In this document: piece after piece, positions 39,619-50,077 of the stretch
How positions within the stretch are numbered: position 1 is the first letter of the stretch
How the letters are laid out: each line of letters begins with the position of its first letter
DNA from: Histomonas meleagridis
Taxonomy: Eukaryota; Parabasalia; Tritrichomonadida; Dientamoebidae
NCBI GenBank assembly: GCA_020186115.1
Contig: WSYJ01000180.1
Coordinates: 186,001 to 250,000, forward strand
Length of the DNA stretch: 64,000 nucleotides
Reading direction: 5' to 3'
Notes under the pieces: model-generated
What the model was told of the DNA's origin: nothing
What the model saw: only the letters and a program-made list of their open reading frames with translations
Database searches by the model: none
Translations under genes and position numbers: made by a program

Positions 39619-42336
39619 ATGCGATATGAAAGTTCCACAATGATCGAAGATTCCCCAAAAGCAAAAATATTATCATCATTATTTCCATCATCATCAAATC
39701 AAGCGTACTCTGATTGGTCTTCTTGTGGAATCGCAGCTATTGGAACCAAAAATTCAATATTGCTTTATCATGTTGTTCCTAACAAAATAGAATTCATCAA
39801 AGCGCTAAAATTGGCAGCTACATGTAATGTTACTTTTTTAAAATTTCATGAAGAAAAACCATATCTTGCAATTGCTGACGAAACTTGTAAAGTTCTTCTA
39901 TATGATTTACAAAACTCTAAATATGTAGGCATGTTAACAATTCCAGAGGATCTTTCAGATGAAGTTCAAATTGTTGATATAAAATGGTCGAATGATATTT
40001 TAATATGTTTACTATCATCTTCAATATTAATTTCTATTGATTTTTGGCCAAACAATCAGTTAGGTACAAATAAGCACCCTAAAATTTTATGGCATTTTGA
40101 TATGGCCTCTACTTATACTCGATTTGTAATCAATCCATTTCGACCTTTTGAATGTGTTTTATATTCATCTAAGCCAATTCTAGCCTTTGTTACATCCAAA
40201 TCACCCAAACATAAACCTATTTCTCCAATATTAACACAAACGATATCCACTAATTCACAAATCATTGATATTATTTTTCATCCATATTATATGGATACAC
40301 TTTTTATTTTAACTTCATCAACAGTATCCATATTTGAGACCAAAACTAACACAGTTAAAACTGTAATTTCACATCTTTCATCGAACTTTTTAAGGTTAAT
40401 TCCTTCATTTAGCGAAGATTCCGATATAATTATTCAGTGCACAGATAATTCGTTTTATATATATCGAATAAAAAACAAATTGCATTTTACTAAAATAATT
40501 TTGCCTGGAATTGGAATGATTCATTTTAATTATATTTTATTAAATTATTGTAAACATTTCTCTAAACATTTGTTGATTTACATTTCTAATAAATATTTCT
40601 TAATGATAAAAATCACAAAAAACAATTTTTTAATTACAAATATAACTCAAATGATTCCACATAATTATACATCATTTGATTTTCTCACTGAAACTACAGT
40701 ATTTGGCACAAATGATGGAAATATAATTATTACAAACAATAAAACAAATTATATTAGATACAAATATAAAGTTTCAGAATTACCAATTGAAAACGTAAAA
40801 TTTATTAATTCTTCTTCAATTTTTTGGTGTTCTAATAAAACTTTTGGTAAAATCGATTTAAATAATCATAATATAATAACATTACATAATAAAGGAAATA
40901 TTTTGAATGAACTTTTTGCTTCATATAATGATATCTTTATAATAAAAAGAAATAAAAAATCTATTGGTGTACGTACTAATAATAATTTTTTGTATTATGA
41001 AAGACCTTATTGGTTTACATCGCGAATTCTTTCTGTTTGCATCCAATATAAATATAATGAAACAAAAATCTCACGATTTAAAACAGATTCACCAAATTTT
41101 GCAGTACTTTTAAAAAATCGCCAAATTCATATATTTTCCATAACAAACACAACGCCAATTATGAAATTACGTTGTACAGATGATTTAGTCGAACCGATTT
41201 CTATTTCATGGAAAAAGTCGCAAATTGTTGTAGCTGATACATTTGGGAGAATTGCATTTTTTAATTTAAATTCTTCGGAATCGCGTTGTGTCCAAAGTAA
41301 TATACCGAAAGTTAAAACTGTTCTTTATGAAGAAAATGGTAATGGACTCTTCATTCATTCATCAGAAGGAAAACTTGGTTATTATTATAAGACAATTTCT
41401 ATATGTCCATTTGTAGTATTAAAATTCGCTCCAACTGGAAAAGGATTTGTTTTATTGGAAACAGAAGATAATGCAATTAAAATCGTTGATTTAGAAAATT
41501 GGTCGATTTTAATTAATAAGAAAAATAATGAATTTTTGTTCTCGATGTTTTCTTTTCAAGAAATTATAAAAAAATTAAAAAGTAATATAATGAAATCAAA
41601 TAAAAGTGATTTCATTGATAAGTTAAAAATAGCTAAAAAAACTTCAAAAGAAAACGGATTTTATTTTGGGTTTTCTTTGTTTTCGATATTTTTACATTTT
41701 TTTAATAACTCAAAACTTCCTTTAAACTTAGCTTATTATGGAAATAAAGATCAAATAATAAATGCTATTTCATTCAAAACAGAATTATTAAAGAATTCGA
41801 ATTCTTTAAAAAATTTATTTCTGGAAATTACATTACTTATAATGATGAAAGAATTCGATAAAGCGAAACTAAGTTTATTAAATTTTAAATCAAAAAATGA
41901 GCTTTATCCATTATGTGCTATGACAGCAGCATTTTTAGGTTTAGAAATAAGTAAACCTTCTGCTGATTTGTTAAGAAGTGTTGGGTTATCATTAATCGAG
42001 AATAATGATATTATAAGTGGTTGCATGCTTTTAACTGTTTCTAATTTCGGTATTAAAGCTGTGGAACTATTAATGCAAAAAGGATTTTGGTTAGAAGCGC
42101 TTATAATGTTAAAAATGTGCGATGATGAAATTGAATATGTATCCAAATTAAAAAAAGAATTTGTTTCTCATTTGGATCATGAAGGAAAAATTGATAAAGA
42201 GATTTTGTTATTAGCTTCTTCGGGCGATGTAAATAATGTTATGAATTTGTTAGAAAAGAAGAAATTGGAAGAAATGAATGAAGTGATAAAAATGATTTTT
42301 GACGGAGAAGAACGTTTGGAAGAGAAAAATGGCTAA
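39619..42336 (+). CDS. WDR11: WDR11-like WD40 protein
   Basis: The protein is 905 residues from ATG (MRYESSTMIEDSPKAKI); the frame is open a further 63 codons upstream but begins with TTG and encodes a hydrophobic run typical of untranslated AT-rich DNA. An N-terminal beta-propeller starts with AYSDWSSCGIAAIGTKNSIL, similar to the opening blade of WDR11. RFVINPFRPFECVLYSSK matches its characteristic 'PFRP' segment. A second propeller region and a helical C-terminus (FKTELLKNSNSL, LLMQKGFWLEALIMLKMCD) follow. WDR11 with FAM91 acts in endosome-to-Golgi vesicle tethering. The call rests on overall layout and a few motifs. Confidence 0.7.
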   Translation: MRYESSTMIEDSPKAKILSSLFPSSSNQAYSDWSSCGIAAIGTKNSILLYHVVPNKIEFIKALKLAATCNVTFLKFHEEKPYLAIADETCKVLLYDLQNSKYVGMLTIPEDLSDEVQIVDIKWSNDILICLLSSSILISIDFWPNNQLGTNKHPKILWHFDMASTYTRFVINPFRPFECVLYSSKPILAFVTSKSPKHKPISPILTQTISTNSQIIDIIFHPYYMDTLFILTSSTVSIFETKTNTVKTVISHLSSNFLRLIPSFSEDSDIIIQCTDNSFYIYRIKNKLHFTKIILPGIGMIHFNYILLNYCKHFSKHLLIYISNKYFLMIKITKNNFLITNITQMIPHNYTSFDFLTETTVFGTNDGNIIITNNKTNYIRYKYKVSELPIENVKFINSSSIFWCSNKTFGKIDLNNHNIITLHNKGNILNELFASYNDIFIIKRNKKSIGVRTNNNFLYYERPYWFTSRILSVCIQYKYNETKISRFKTDSPNFAVLLKNRQIHIFSITNTTPIMKLRCTDDLVEPISISWKKSQIVVADTFGRIAFFNLNSSESRCVQSNIPKVKTVLYEENGNGLFIHSSEGKLGYYYKTISICPFVVLKFAPTGKGFVLLETEDNAIKIVDLENWSILINKKNNEFLFSMFSFQEIIKKLKSNIMKSNKSDFIDKLKIAKKTSKENGFYFGFSLFSIFLHFFNNSKLPLNLAYYGNKDQIINAISFKTELLKNSNSLKNLFLEITLLIMMKEFDKAKLSLLNFKSKNELYPLCAMTAAFLGLEISKPSADLLRSVGLSLIENNDIISGCMLLTVSNFGIKAVELLMQKGFWLEALIMLKMCDDEIEYVSKLKKEFVSHLDHEGKIDKEILLLASSGDVNNVMNLLEKKKLEEMNEVIKMIFDGEERLEEKNG

Positions 42337-42439
42337 AAAGCTTGTTTGAAAGCATCTTTTGTATTTAATAAATAATATTATTTGTTTAAGTAATTAAAAA
42401 ATAATTTACAATTTTCGTTGTCAAGTCGGTGAATTTTCA

Positions 42440-43150
42440 TTTCAATATTGTGAAAGTTTAACAGTAAATAATTTTGGAGAAAATATTCAATTGAAGAACC
42501 AAAAATACTTACATCACAAGGAGCCTCTGTAATTTGTTATTGCACCAATTTAGAAACATTTAAAATAGATGGAAATATTACACAAATTGGAGAAAATACA
42601 TTTTGTTACTGTAGTAAAATGTGTTCGATAATGATACCTAACTAAATTGTATCAATTGGTAATTATTCTCTGATTTTGGAGAAAATATTGAAACAATTAA
42701 TATTCATCAATTTCGAGTGAATTCATTGGAAACTGTTATTATTGGGAACAAATAAAAATAAAAAAACGATTGGAAATCACGCATTTGAGTGAAGGACAAG
42801 TTTAACCATGATTCATGTTAAAAGAAATGTTCAATGAAGAATTTGCATTTCATAAATGTTTTCAATCTAAATGTATATATTATCCTGGAGATAGCGAACA
42901 AAATATCGGAAAGAATGCATTTTAAAACATTCGAAGGGATATAAATTTATGGTTACAACAAGATACTTAAGTTGAATCATTTGGTGAACTTAAAATTTGC
43001 AAAACATTCATCGATAATGGATGCATTCCATTAACATCTACATTTTCACAAAGTCATACATATACCAGATCAAATTCATTTATGCAATTAAATACTCTTA
43101 CACAAAATAATACATTAACATAATCAATTACATTTCGATATAACTAAAAC
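42440..43150 (+). pseudogene. BspA-like surface protein pseudogene
   Basis: The stretch encodes LRR_5-type repeats (SVICYCTNLETFKIDGNIT, IGENTFCYCSKM) interrupted by in-frame stops and frameshifts. Further pieces are KCFQSKCIYYPGDSEQ and a Ser/Thr/Asn-rich segment STFSQSHTYTRSNSF ending in LNTLTQNNTLT then TAA. BspA proteins with such stalks sit on the trichomonad surface. At least three breaks are visible, so no full-length product is possible. The Ser/Asn stalk resembles the TFSQSN repeats of the gene at 56689-58122. Confidence 0.7.
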
Positions 43151-43760
43151 ATATTATTATTTTAAGACAAACATTTTCAATACACAAACATTAACACTAT
43201 CAAAAACATATTTAAAGAGCACATATTTATATACATTTTATAATTTCAAATATACATATATTGAAGTAAAAATATTTATTATGAATATACAATTTTAATA
43301 TTTAGCACATTAAACTTTTTTATTCCGATTTCTTTACAATTTTACAATATAACGAATATAATAAAAGTAATAACGCATATATTTTCTTTTATTATTAGCG
43401 TGTTGATTTAGATTATTGATATTTCATTACTTACTATTTTATTTATATATATATCTTAGACGTGGCAACAAACAAAAGAGTAAACTTTGATCAGAAAGTT
43501 CGCATCAAATTCTTTCAGAAGATATTCTAATTTAGCTAGTAACTCAAGATCCATTTACTGAAGATTTTAAAGAAGATAATTTGTACAGGGTTGTAGATAA
43601 AAATCATTTTAAAAGATTATAATATCTCTTATTTGAGTTTTTTTTCATAAAAAATTAATTTTATTAATTAATCAAATTCGAATGATCTTTAAAACTCAAG
43701 CATGCTGATGTAAGAAGCCAGGGTTCAACGTTTGATCACATCCAAGAAACCGTTTAAAAA
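43151..43760. other. intergenic, no gene seen
   Basis: This is an AT-rich region between the BspA pseudogene and the helical-repeat gene. No supportable frames were found. Confidence 0.45.
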
Positions 43761-45149
43761 ATGGAGCGAAGATTGGGAACAGAACTCCAACAAAATTTTC
43801 ATGGAGTAATACCAACCTATTTTTCAAACCCCAATTGTAGCAAAGATCAACTTCAATATGCAGCTTATTTTAAAGCCATGAAAGAACTTGAATTTTTTTT
43901 ACAAAATCCTCAGGATAATATCCAATTAATAAGCTCTATTGCAAAACATCTTCCACACTTTCAGCCTTCTAAAGAAAGATTTATTAAATTTTATGAAACA
44001 TTTCCAATTAATATTTTGTTTAACATGTTCATATCAGGTATAGAAAATGACATCAAAAACGACATTATAAAAATCATTGCAATTTTTTCACATTGTCAAT
44101 TTTTTCCATTTGAAATATTTTTTCAAACTTCTTCTGAAGGATCTCCCACTTTTCTTTTTCATTTAATATCATTCATGTCGTTTACCAAGCCTTCTTATCT
44201 TCATTTTTACTTTGATATTTTCAATCAGATTATCACAAAATTTCCAGAATCACGCGATATACTCCTTAACGACCAAATTATAAACAAACTACCCAATCCC
44301 GAAAGCATAAAATCCACACTATTACCACAAAATCAAAGAAAGAATCCACTAATCCATCATCAAGATTATTACCTTTTCATAATCAAATGTTTACAAATAC
44401 CAATTCCGTTGTCCCCAGTTCATTTACAACTATTTGGTGAAGTCATACTTTCATTTTTGCATATGTCAACTGAACCAAATACGAAATCAATTAAAGAAAT
44501 AAACCTTAAAATTGTTGCAATTATAATAAAATCATTAAGTAAAATCCCATTAGTACATTATCCACTTCTTCATGAATCCATAAACGCCGTTATAGCCACT
44601 GAAATTGTTCATATCGATGAACCATCTGTTGCTTCATCTGTACTCAAATACCTAAAGAAACAGCTGAATCCAAACGATTTCGTTTCATTAATTTTGGCAT
44701 ATTTGTTTTCTACCAAATATAATATCATTAGGAAAAGATGTATGGTAAAATTAATTAATAACGCTGAACAATATAAATCAATTGTCCCAATTTCTTTTTT
44801 CGATACCATTTTGGAAAAAATCGATTTACAAAATTACGAATTAAAAAAATTATCAATGAAAATTTTGATGTGTTATTTCACAAGCACACAACAAATAAAC
44901 GAAAAGTTCATTCATTGTTTGGTATATTTTGCACAAGATGATGAAATTGGTCCAATTTGTTTGCAATTTTTAATGAAATTGTTAACATCGAATTGTGCAC
45001 AAAATTATATTCAATTCTTATTAAATGATTTGGTGGAAATTGAACAGCTACAAGAAAGCACAAACGAAACCATTTTTGATGCTGCTATCGATTTGTTAGA
45101 TCTCATTCAAAAATTTCAAAGTCAATCACAAAGCAAACTGTCATATTGA
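43761..45149 (+). CDS. hypothetical helical-repeat (ARM/HEAT-like) protein
   Basis: A 462-residue protein from ATG (MERRLGTELQQNFHGVI). Nearly the whole length is predicted alpha-helical, in short helix pairs with Leu/Ile/Phe-rich faces (IKNDIIKIIAIFSHCQF, LKIVAIIIKSLSKIPLV, LKKLSMKILMCYF), resembling ARM/HEAT solenoids. Many such proteins are annotated as hypothetical in trichomonads. No catalytic motif or signal peptide is seen. A scaffold or adaptor role is plausible but inferred. Confidence 0.75.
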   Translation: MERRLGTELQQNFHGVIPTYFSNPNCSKDQLQYAAYFKAMKELEFFLQNPQDNIQLISSIAKHLPHFQPSKERFIKFYETFPINILFNMFISGIENDIKNDIIKIIAIFSHCQFFPFEIFFQTSSEGSPTFLFHLISFMSFTKPSYLHFYFDIFNQIITKFPESRDILLNDQIINKLPNPESIKSTLLPQNQRKNPLIHHQDYYLFIIKCLQIPIPLSPVHLQLFGEVILSFLHMSTEPNTKSIKEINLKIVAIIIKSLSKIPLVHYPLLHESINAVIATEIVHIDEPSVASSVLKYLKKQLNPNDFVSLILAYLFSTKYNIIRKRCMVKLINNAEQYKSIVPISFFDTILEKIDLQNYELKKLSMKILMCYFTSTQQINEKFIHCLVYFAQDDEIGPICLQFLMKLLTSNCAQNYIQFLLNDLVEIEQLQESTNETIFDAAIDLLDLIQKFQSQSQSKLSY

Positions 45150-45241
45150 ATGAAAACGATTAAAGCGCATTCAAAATATTCAATTGGATATGATCGTCTG
45201 GACTGTGTAAAGTAAACGTTCAACCGAGGCCGTTAGCAGTT

Positions 45242-45247
45242 TCACAG
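45242..45247 (+). promoter_or_regulatory. initiator-like element
   Basis: TCACAG lies 8 nt before the SCAMP ATG at 45256, matching the TCA-type initiator pattern. Confidence 0.4.
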
Positions 45248-45255
45248 AAGAAAAA

Positions 45256-45993
45256 ATGGATGAAATAAAAAATCCTTTCTTATCACAAGAAGAAGGAAAT
45301 GATAACTTAAAAAGTTTTCTAGATGACGAGGCAACTAATTTACCTCCCGAAAACGAGACGCCACAACAAAAATTATTACGTCTTCAAAAAAGAGAAGAAG
45401 AACTTCTTCAAAGGCAAGAAGAACTTCAACAAGCCAAATCCCAAGTATACGATGAGCCAAATTGGCCACGATTTTTCCCTGTTTTCCATATTGATATTAA
45501 TAATGAAATTCCAGTACTTGCCCAACGACTTGTAAAAGTTGCTCTATACAATGTTGTTTTTACTGTTATCCAATCCTTTATCAACATTATTAGCTCAGTC
45601 TCAATTTCTGGATTAAGTAATTATTCATATCCACGTAGTTTTGTTTTTGCATTGATTTTCACCGCGTTACAGTTATATCTCACAATATCAATATGTTTCC
45701 CACGATTATATAGAGGCTGTAAAAATCATAACATTCCGATATCTTTTACTTTTCTTCAATTTATCCTTATTGGGTTCACTTTATACCTTTTAGTCGGGTT
45801 CCCTAACAGTGGCTCTGTTGGTCTTGCTACGTTTCTTGATCTAATTGCCAAATCCGATAGTGTTTGGTCGAAGATAATTTCATTTGTTAACACATTTTTT
45901 ATTTTCTTCTGTGTTTTGCTTCATGTCTATGTTCTCCAACAATCCCAATCGTACCAAAAAGTCAGTGGTGTTCAAGATTTACCTGCTCCTTAA
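45256..45993 (+). CDS. SCAMP (secretory carrier membrane protein)
   Basis: The protein is 245 residues from ATG. The N-terminal Asn-Pro-Phe motif (KNPFLSQEE) fits EH-domain binding. A coiled region follows (LLRLQKREEELLQRQEELQQ), then NWPRFFPVFHIDINNEIP, a strong SCAMP signature, then four TM helices (about 95-115, 130-148, 165-185, 205-225). SCAMPs recycle between the Golgi, endosomes and plasma membrane. The gene is convergent with the GOST-like gene and the two stop codons overlap. Confidence 0.92.
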   Translation: MDEIKNPFLSQEEGNDNLKSFLDDEATNLPPENETPQQKLLRLQKREEELLQRQEELQQAKSQVYDEPNWPRFFPVFHIDINNEIPVLAQRLVKVALYNVVFTVIQSFINIISSVSISGLSNYSYPRSFVFALIFTALQLYLTISICFPRLYRGCKNHNIPISFTFLQFILIGFTLYLLVGFPNSGSVGLATFLDLIAKSDSVWSKIISFVNTFFIFFCVLLHVYVLQQSQSYQKVSGVQDLPAP

Positions 45994-47180
45994 TTTTCAA
46001 TTTCTGATAATGAATCTTCTTCATCACCATTTATTAAATAAAAACCATTTCCAAACTCATAATTATCGCTCACTCCTTTTCCATATCCTATATAATCATA
46101 AGAGAATATGTTTGGAATCGCTATTGCTATCAAATACAATATTCCTCTGTCAAGATTCCTTTCAGATAAAAGTGACAAAATTTCGTTAAGTGACAAAAGT
46201 GCAAAACCAAAAAGTGACATAAACGATGACTTATCAGCGAAAACAAAAACGAAAATTAATTCAGCAAAATAAAACGTCATTACGATTATATCTAATGCGG
46301 AAACTTTGACCTTAATGAAATTTGTAGGGTTCTCATTATATTGAAGTGAAAATAAAACTTCCTCAAATATTCCAAATAAAATATCACAAAAAGAAATAGA
46401 AATAGTGATAACAATGTATAAAACATTCGACAATGGAATCATGTTCAAGAGATATATCGCAAGAAAGATGCGGCAAAAAGAATGAAAAAGCCGATGGAAG
46501 ATACAATCAAATGTGATGACAGATTTGGAATGTGAAATTACTGTAAATGGATTATTGCTAATGCATGAAAGGATAATGAGGAAAAGTGTAGAAAGATATC
46601 GAAAGTTTAACTTGAAACTGTTCCTAAGATTCAGTAGGAGAAACGCAAGTGAACAAAGAAAGAAGGTGACCTTGAAAAATAATTTCCTATAAAAAAATTT
46701 ATATGACCCAAATTGAAATTTGACCTTAACTGTGGAGTCTTCAGTGATGTCCCCAGTATAATCAACTTGAAGAGATACTTTATCATAGGTAATTGAGTTT
46801 TTGTTGATAATATTATAATTTTGAATAGTTTCATTATTCATTAAAAAGAATTTGTTATAAGCTATATTGCCTTTTTGTAGTAGGTTTAGTTCAATAGAAG
46901 TTAGTGAATTATTGGAGTTTGTTCCTGCATTAATTGAAACATCACCATAAATGAATTGCGTGAAAGGATGAATATCATCATATACAGCTTTTATGTAAGA
47001 TCGTTTGCTTGTAAATGTGGGATATAAAGCATATGTTATATCTAAAAAAGATATGGGATCTGCATTACGAAATGCAAACAAGTCAATAAATGCAAAAACG
47101 CATATGCAACCAAACATGGTCGCACCAATACTGTTTAGTAATTTTATGAGATTTGAAGGATCGCATCTTTTAACACCCAT
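45990..47180 (-). CDS. seven-TM membrane protein, GOST/Wntless-like
   Basis: A 396-residue protein from ATG (MGVKRCDPSNLIKLLN). One N-terminal TM (about 12-32) is followed by an extracytoplasmic domain of ~130 residues with glycosylation sequons. Then come about seven TM helices and an acidic tail ending SLSEIEN. The segment NNPFTVISHSKSVITFDCIF followed by HRLFHSFCRIFLAIYL recalls the Wntless/TMEM181 type of GOST protein, which acts in anterograde Golgi traffic. Topology is well supported; the family call is tentative. A GC-rich GGGCACCCC box lies 14-22 nt upstream of the ATG. Confidence 0.6.
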   Translation of the reverse strand: MGVKRCDPSNLIKLLNSIGATMFGCICVFAFIDLFAFRNADPISFLDITYALYPTFTSKRSYIKAVYDDIHPFTQFIYGDVSINAGTNSNNSLTSIELNLLQKGNIAYNKFFLMNNETIQNYNIINKNSITYDKVSLQVDYTGDITEDSTVKVKFQFGSYKFFYRKLFFKVTFFLCSLAFLLLNLRNSFKLNFRYLSTLFLIILSCISNNPFTVISHSKSVITFDCIFHRLFHSFCRIFLAIYLLNMIPLSNVLYIVITISISFCDILFGIFEEVLFSLQYNENPTNFIKVKVSALDIIVMTFYFAELIFVFVFADKSSFMSLFGFALLSLNEILSLLSERNLDRGILYLIAIAIPNIFSYDYIGYGKGVSDNYEFGNGFYLINGDEEDSLSEIEN

Positions 47181-47523
47181 TCCAACATAAATTGGGGTGC
47201 CCTCGTTGTAATCAGTGTCAGATTTGATTGAAAACGTTTTTCGATCTCCACCACATGTTTACTTGTTTTATAATGGTTTCCGATATAATTTCATTAATGT
47301 AATATTGTGCTATTTAGTTTTTTACTTTCGAATATTGATTTGATTTAAATCAAAATTGAAAATAGTTTCTGGTCAATGAGATATTTATTTTAATATTCCT
47401 TGTTAAGTCAAAGTGCATTTATCTCCTTAATAAATGACTCATATGTATTCAAAAAAAAATAATCAAAATAAACAAAAAATTCAACATCAAAAATATATCA
47501 AATATAAAAAAACTAGCCATCCT

Positions 47524-48075
47524 TTAAGCAATTGTGCACCCACCACCATTTTTGTTAATTGCAGCAGCAATAGCTAAATCGAAAACGTTTCCAATGTTAG
47601 TATTATTCTTGGCTGAACATGTGATTGTCTTGAACGCCTTTACCTGTTTTGCAACATTATCAATTTCTTCTTGTGTGATTGCGCCATCAGCATTTTTATC
47701 CCAAAGATCAGACTTAGTTCCAACAAGAATTACGGCAGCCTTTGGACAATATTCAACAATCTCGAGTTTCCATTTGTCTACAACGTTTTTAAGACTTTCT
47801 TTGTTATCAAGCGAGAAACATATTAAAACAACGTCACATTTTGCATAACTCATTGGACGTAATCTATCATATTCTTCTTGACCAGCTGTATCCCAAAGAT
47901 GAAGGCAGTATGTTTTTCCTTGGAAATTTCTCATTTCATGGTGGTTTTCAAAAATGGATGGTTCATAATCTTCTGGAAATGGTTCTCCCTTGAAAACGAG
48001 GAGCATGCTGGTTTTCCCTACAGCACCATCACCAACAGCAACGATTCGAACTGGTATAGAGGATTTGGATGACAT
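47524..48075 (-). CDS. Rho/Rac family small GTPase
   Basis: The protein is 183 residues with all G motifs: GDGAVGKTS (P-loop), PSIFEN (switch I, with Ile where Thr-Val is usual), DTAGQE (switch II Gln present), GTKSDL and CSAKNN. The Rho-type insert (LWDKNADGAITQEEID) and VNL-type conserved stretches place it in the Rho family. The C-terminus GGGCTIA ends in a CaaX box whose final Ala favours farnesylation, and it lacks the usual polybasic stretch. Probable roles are in actin control, in keeping with ARPC4 and the RhoGAP in this window. TCATTG just before the ATG is initiator-like. Confidence 0.95.
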   Translation of the reverse strand: MSSKSSIPVRIVAVGDGAVGKTSMLLVFKGEPFPEDYEPSIFENHHEMRNFQGKTYCLHLWDTAGQEEYDRLRPMSYAKCDVVLICFSLDNKESLKNVVDKWKLEIVEYCPKAAVILVGTKSDLWDKNADGAITQEEIDNVAKQVKAFKTITCSAKNNTNIGNVFDLAIAAAINKNGGGCTIA

Positions 48076-48639
48076 TTCAATGACCTGTCACTTTTTGAGC
48101 GTCCATGAAATATTGAATTTTCATAGCTTTATTCATATCGTTTATAAGCTTACATCAAACACATAGCTAAATATATTGAGAAAGGTTATGTGCTATAACA
48201 GATCATGACACAATTTCACAAGTTTTTTTTATAAAGATAGTCAATAAGCAGGGTTATTTTCAATACGCAAAATATTTGGCATCATCACCAGTGATCGAAC
48301 AGATAATGAAGGACATATTATATTCGAAATTATATATTGCACCTCAATTTACATTCAAAAAGAAGGACTATTAATAAATTATCCATATGATTTGTAAAGT
48401 TGGAACCATATTAGCAAAAGGTCAATCAAAAGAGTTAAAAATATTATATTATGGATAAATTGGCAATAAGTGATTTGGCATATTCGGTATTATTTCTACC
48501 TCACAGCGAAACAGATCTGTTTCAACACACTTTTCTCATAGATGAATAAGCTCTTCTTAAATGATATGCAAAATACAGAAATTTTATTTTATTATCATAC
48601 AAGCGGCAATGAGCTGTTTGCTCATTAAAAACAGCAAAT

Positions 48640-49380
48640 CTAAACATCATTTGAATTTTCATTGTCCTCAATTATCTTGTTCTTCTGTGCGCTAATTCTC
48701 TTTCTAACAACAAGAACAGCAACAACAACGACAGCTGCAACTACGTCAACAGCAACAGGAATCCGCTTTGTTTTCTTCACCCAAAAACATTAACTCATCA
48801 ATTTTATTCTTTGCTAATGCTTTTTGTGCTTCTACTTTTTTGTTTGATGCAGCTTCTGCACTTGCAAAAATTTCATTTAATTCTTCATGTGATTTTACAT
48901 TTGATATTTGTGCAGCATAACTTGCAATATTCTGTTCATCTAATAACATTAATTCATTAATTTTGCTCGATGCTTTCGCTTTAAAATCATCAAGGAAATT
49001 GTCTATATCAGAAAATGCCTTTTTCCCAAATAATTGAATTGATCCCAATTTGTCTCTGTATTGTTCATATTTAATATTCTTTACATTATAAAATGCGTAA
49101 TCACCAATAGACGTAATGCCTTCTTCAATCTTAAGATCTGTAATATTATCAAAGAAGTTCTTCCATGGAACAAGTTTTTCACTTTCGAAATAGCGCATTG
49201 GACCATTTCCTTTGATAGTAAGAAACCCTTTCTTCAATGTCCATCTAAGATTGGATCCAATGCTACCAGAGTCTGTCGCTTCCATTTGATATAATATTAG
49301 CTTATCTAAAGGTGCAACAAGATCATATCTTTTGCAAATTTTAAAAGTAACAGGAACGGAACAAAATTCGTCTTTGTTCT
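48640..49380 (-). pseudogene. BspA-like surface protein, 5' truncated and frameshifted
   Basis: Minus strand: from about 49380 (after a TAG) to 48746 runs an open frame with no ATG until 49285. It contains LRWTLKKGFLTIKGNGPMRY, PWKNFFDNITDLKIEEGITS and IGDYAFYNV, which are typical BspA-type sequences, followed by two helical repeats (INELMLLDEQNIASYA, IDELMFLGEENK). The frame ends in CysCysCys-stop. One frame over, the sequence continues with VVAAVVVVAVLVVRKR, an obvious membrane anchor, and a charged cytoplasmic tail ending at TAG 48640-48642. A single indel near 48755 separates them. The N-terminal repeats and signal peptide are missing. Confidence 0.75.
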
Positions 49381-50077
49381 ATTTAAATATTCAAATCGTT
49401 GAGTTGGAGTAAAAGAAATTCATTAAAATTAATCATGTATATTTCCAAAATTGGTTTTCTAACAAATTTATACACTTTTTTAGAAATTTAATAGTTTATT
49501 ATATCGTTCAATTAAAAAAAAAAAAAAAAAAAAAAACATTACACTAAAAATATTCAGGAGAAAAATTAATTTTATCTTAACATTTTTATTTAAAAAAAGA
49601 TTAACTTTATGCATTCTATATGATATTATATTATGGACTAAATTTACAAGAAAAGGCTATCCGAGGCGGACCTTACTCATCGTTAATTTTTATAAAGGAT
49701 TGATGTTGATGTTTATTTCTGGTCTCATTACAAATATTATGTTCGAACCAATTGCAGTTAAACTAAAATTGTCTTGTTATCACCGATTTTCCAGAAGAAA
49801 TAAATGGGCTTGTTCAACATACCCGTTGATAACAACTGTCAGAGGAAAATCGACTACCGGCAAATACGTATTACGCACTATGTTTGTTAGGTTATTTTGA
49901 TTCTTGCATGTACTGAAGAAGTAAGCTTTGAATATTGTTCATATTATTATATCTTCCAAATCAAAAGATCATTAGATGATATTTTTAAGCATATGAAATC
50001 TAAGAAATAAATGTTTTCTATTATTTATTGCATCTTCCAACAAAATTTAAATCAAAATCTATATAAAACATTTTTAT
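49381..50077. other. intergenic with poly(A) run and weak relic
   Basis: A poly(A) tract of more than 20 bases lies near 49510-49536. Around 49640-49990 weak protein-like fragments appear in shifting plus-strand frames (for example NTYYALCLLGYFDSCM), suggesting an old gene relic. No family was recognised. Confidence 0.35.

Noticed and set aside
43715-43745. tRNA-like B-box word GGTTCAACG
   Set aside because: No matching A box, acceptor stem or cloverleaf could be drawn around it.
49700-49900. 66-codon frame in the poly(A) region
   Set aside because: It has a TTG start; protein-like pieces nearby lie in other frames, so at most it is part of an old relic.
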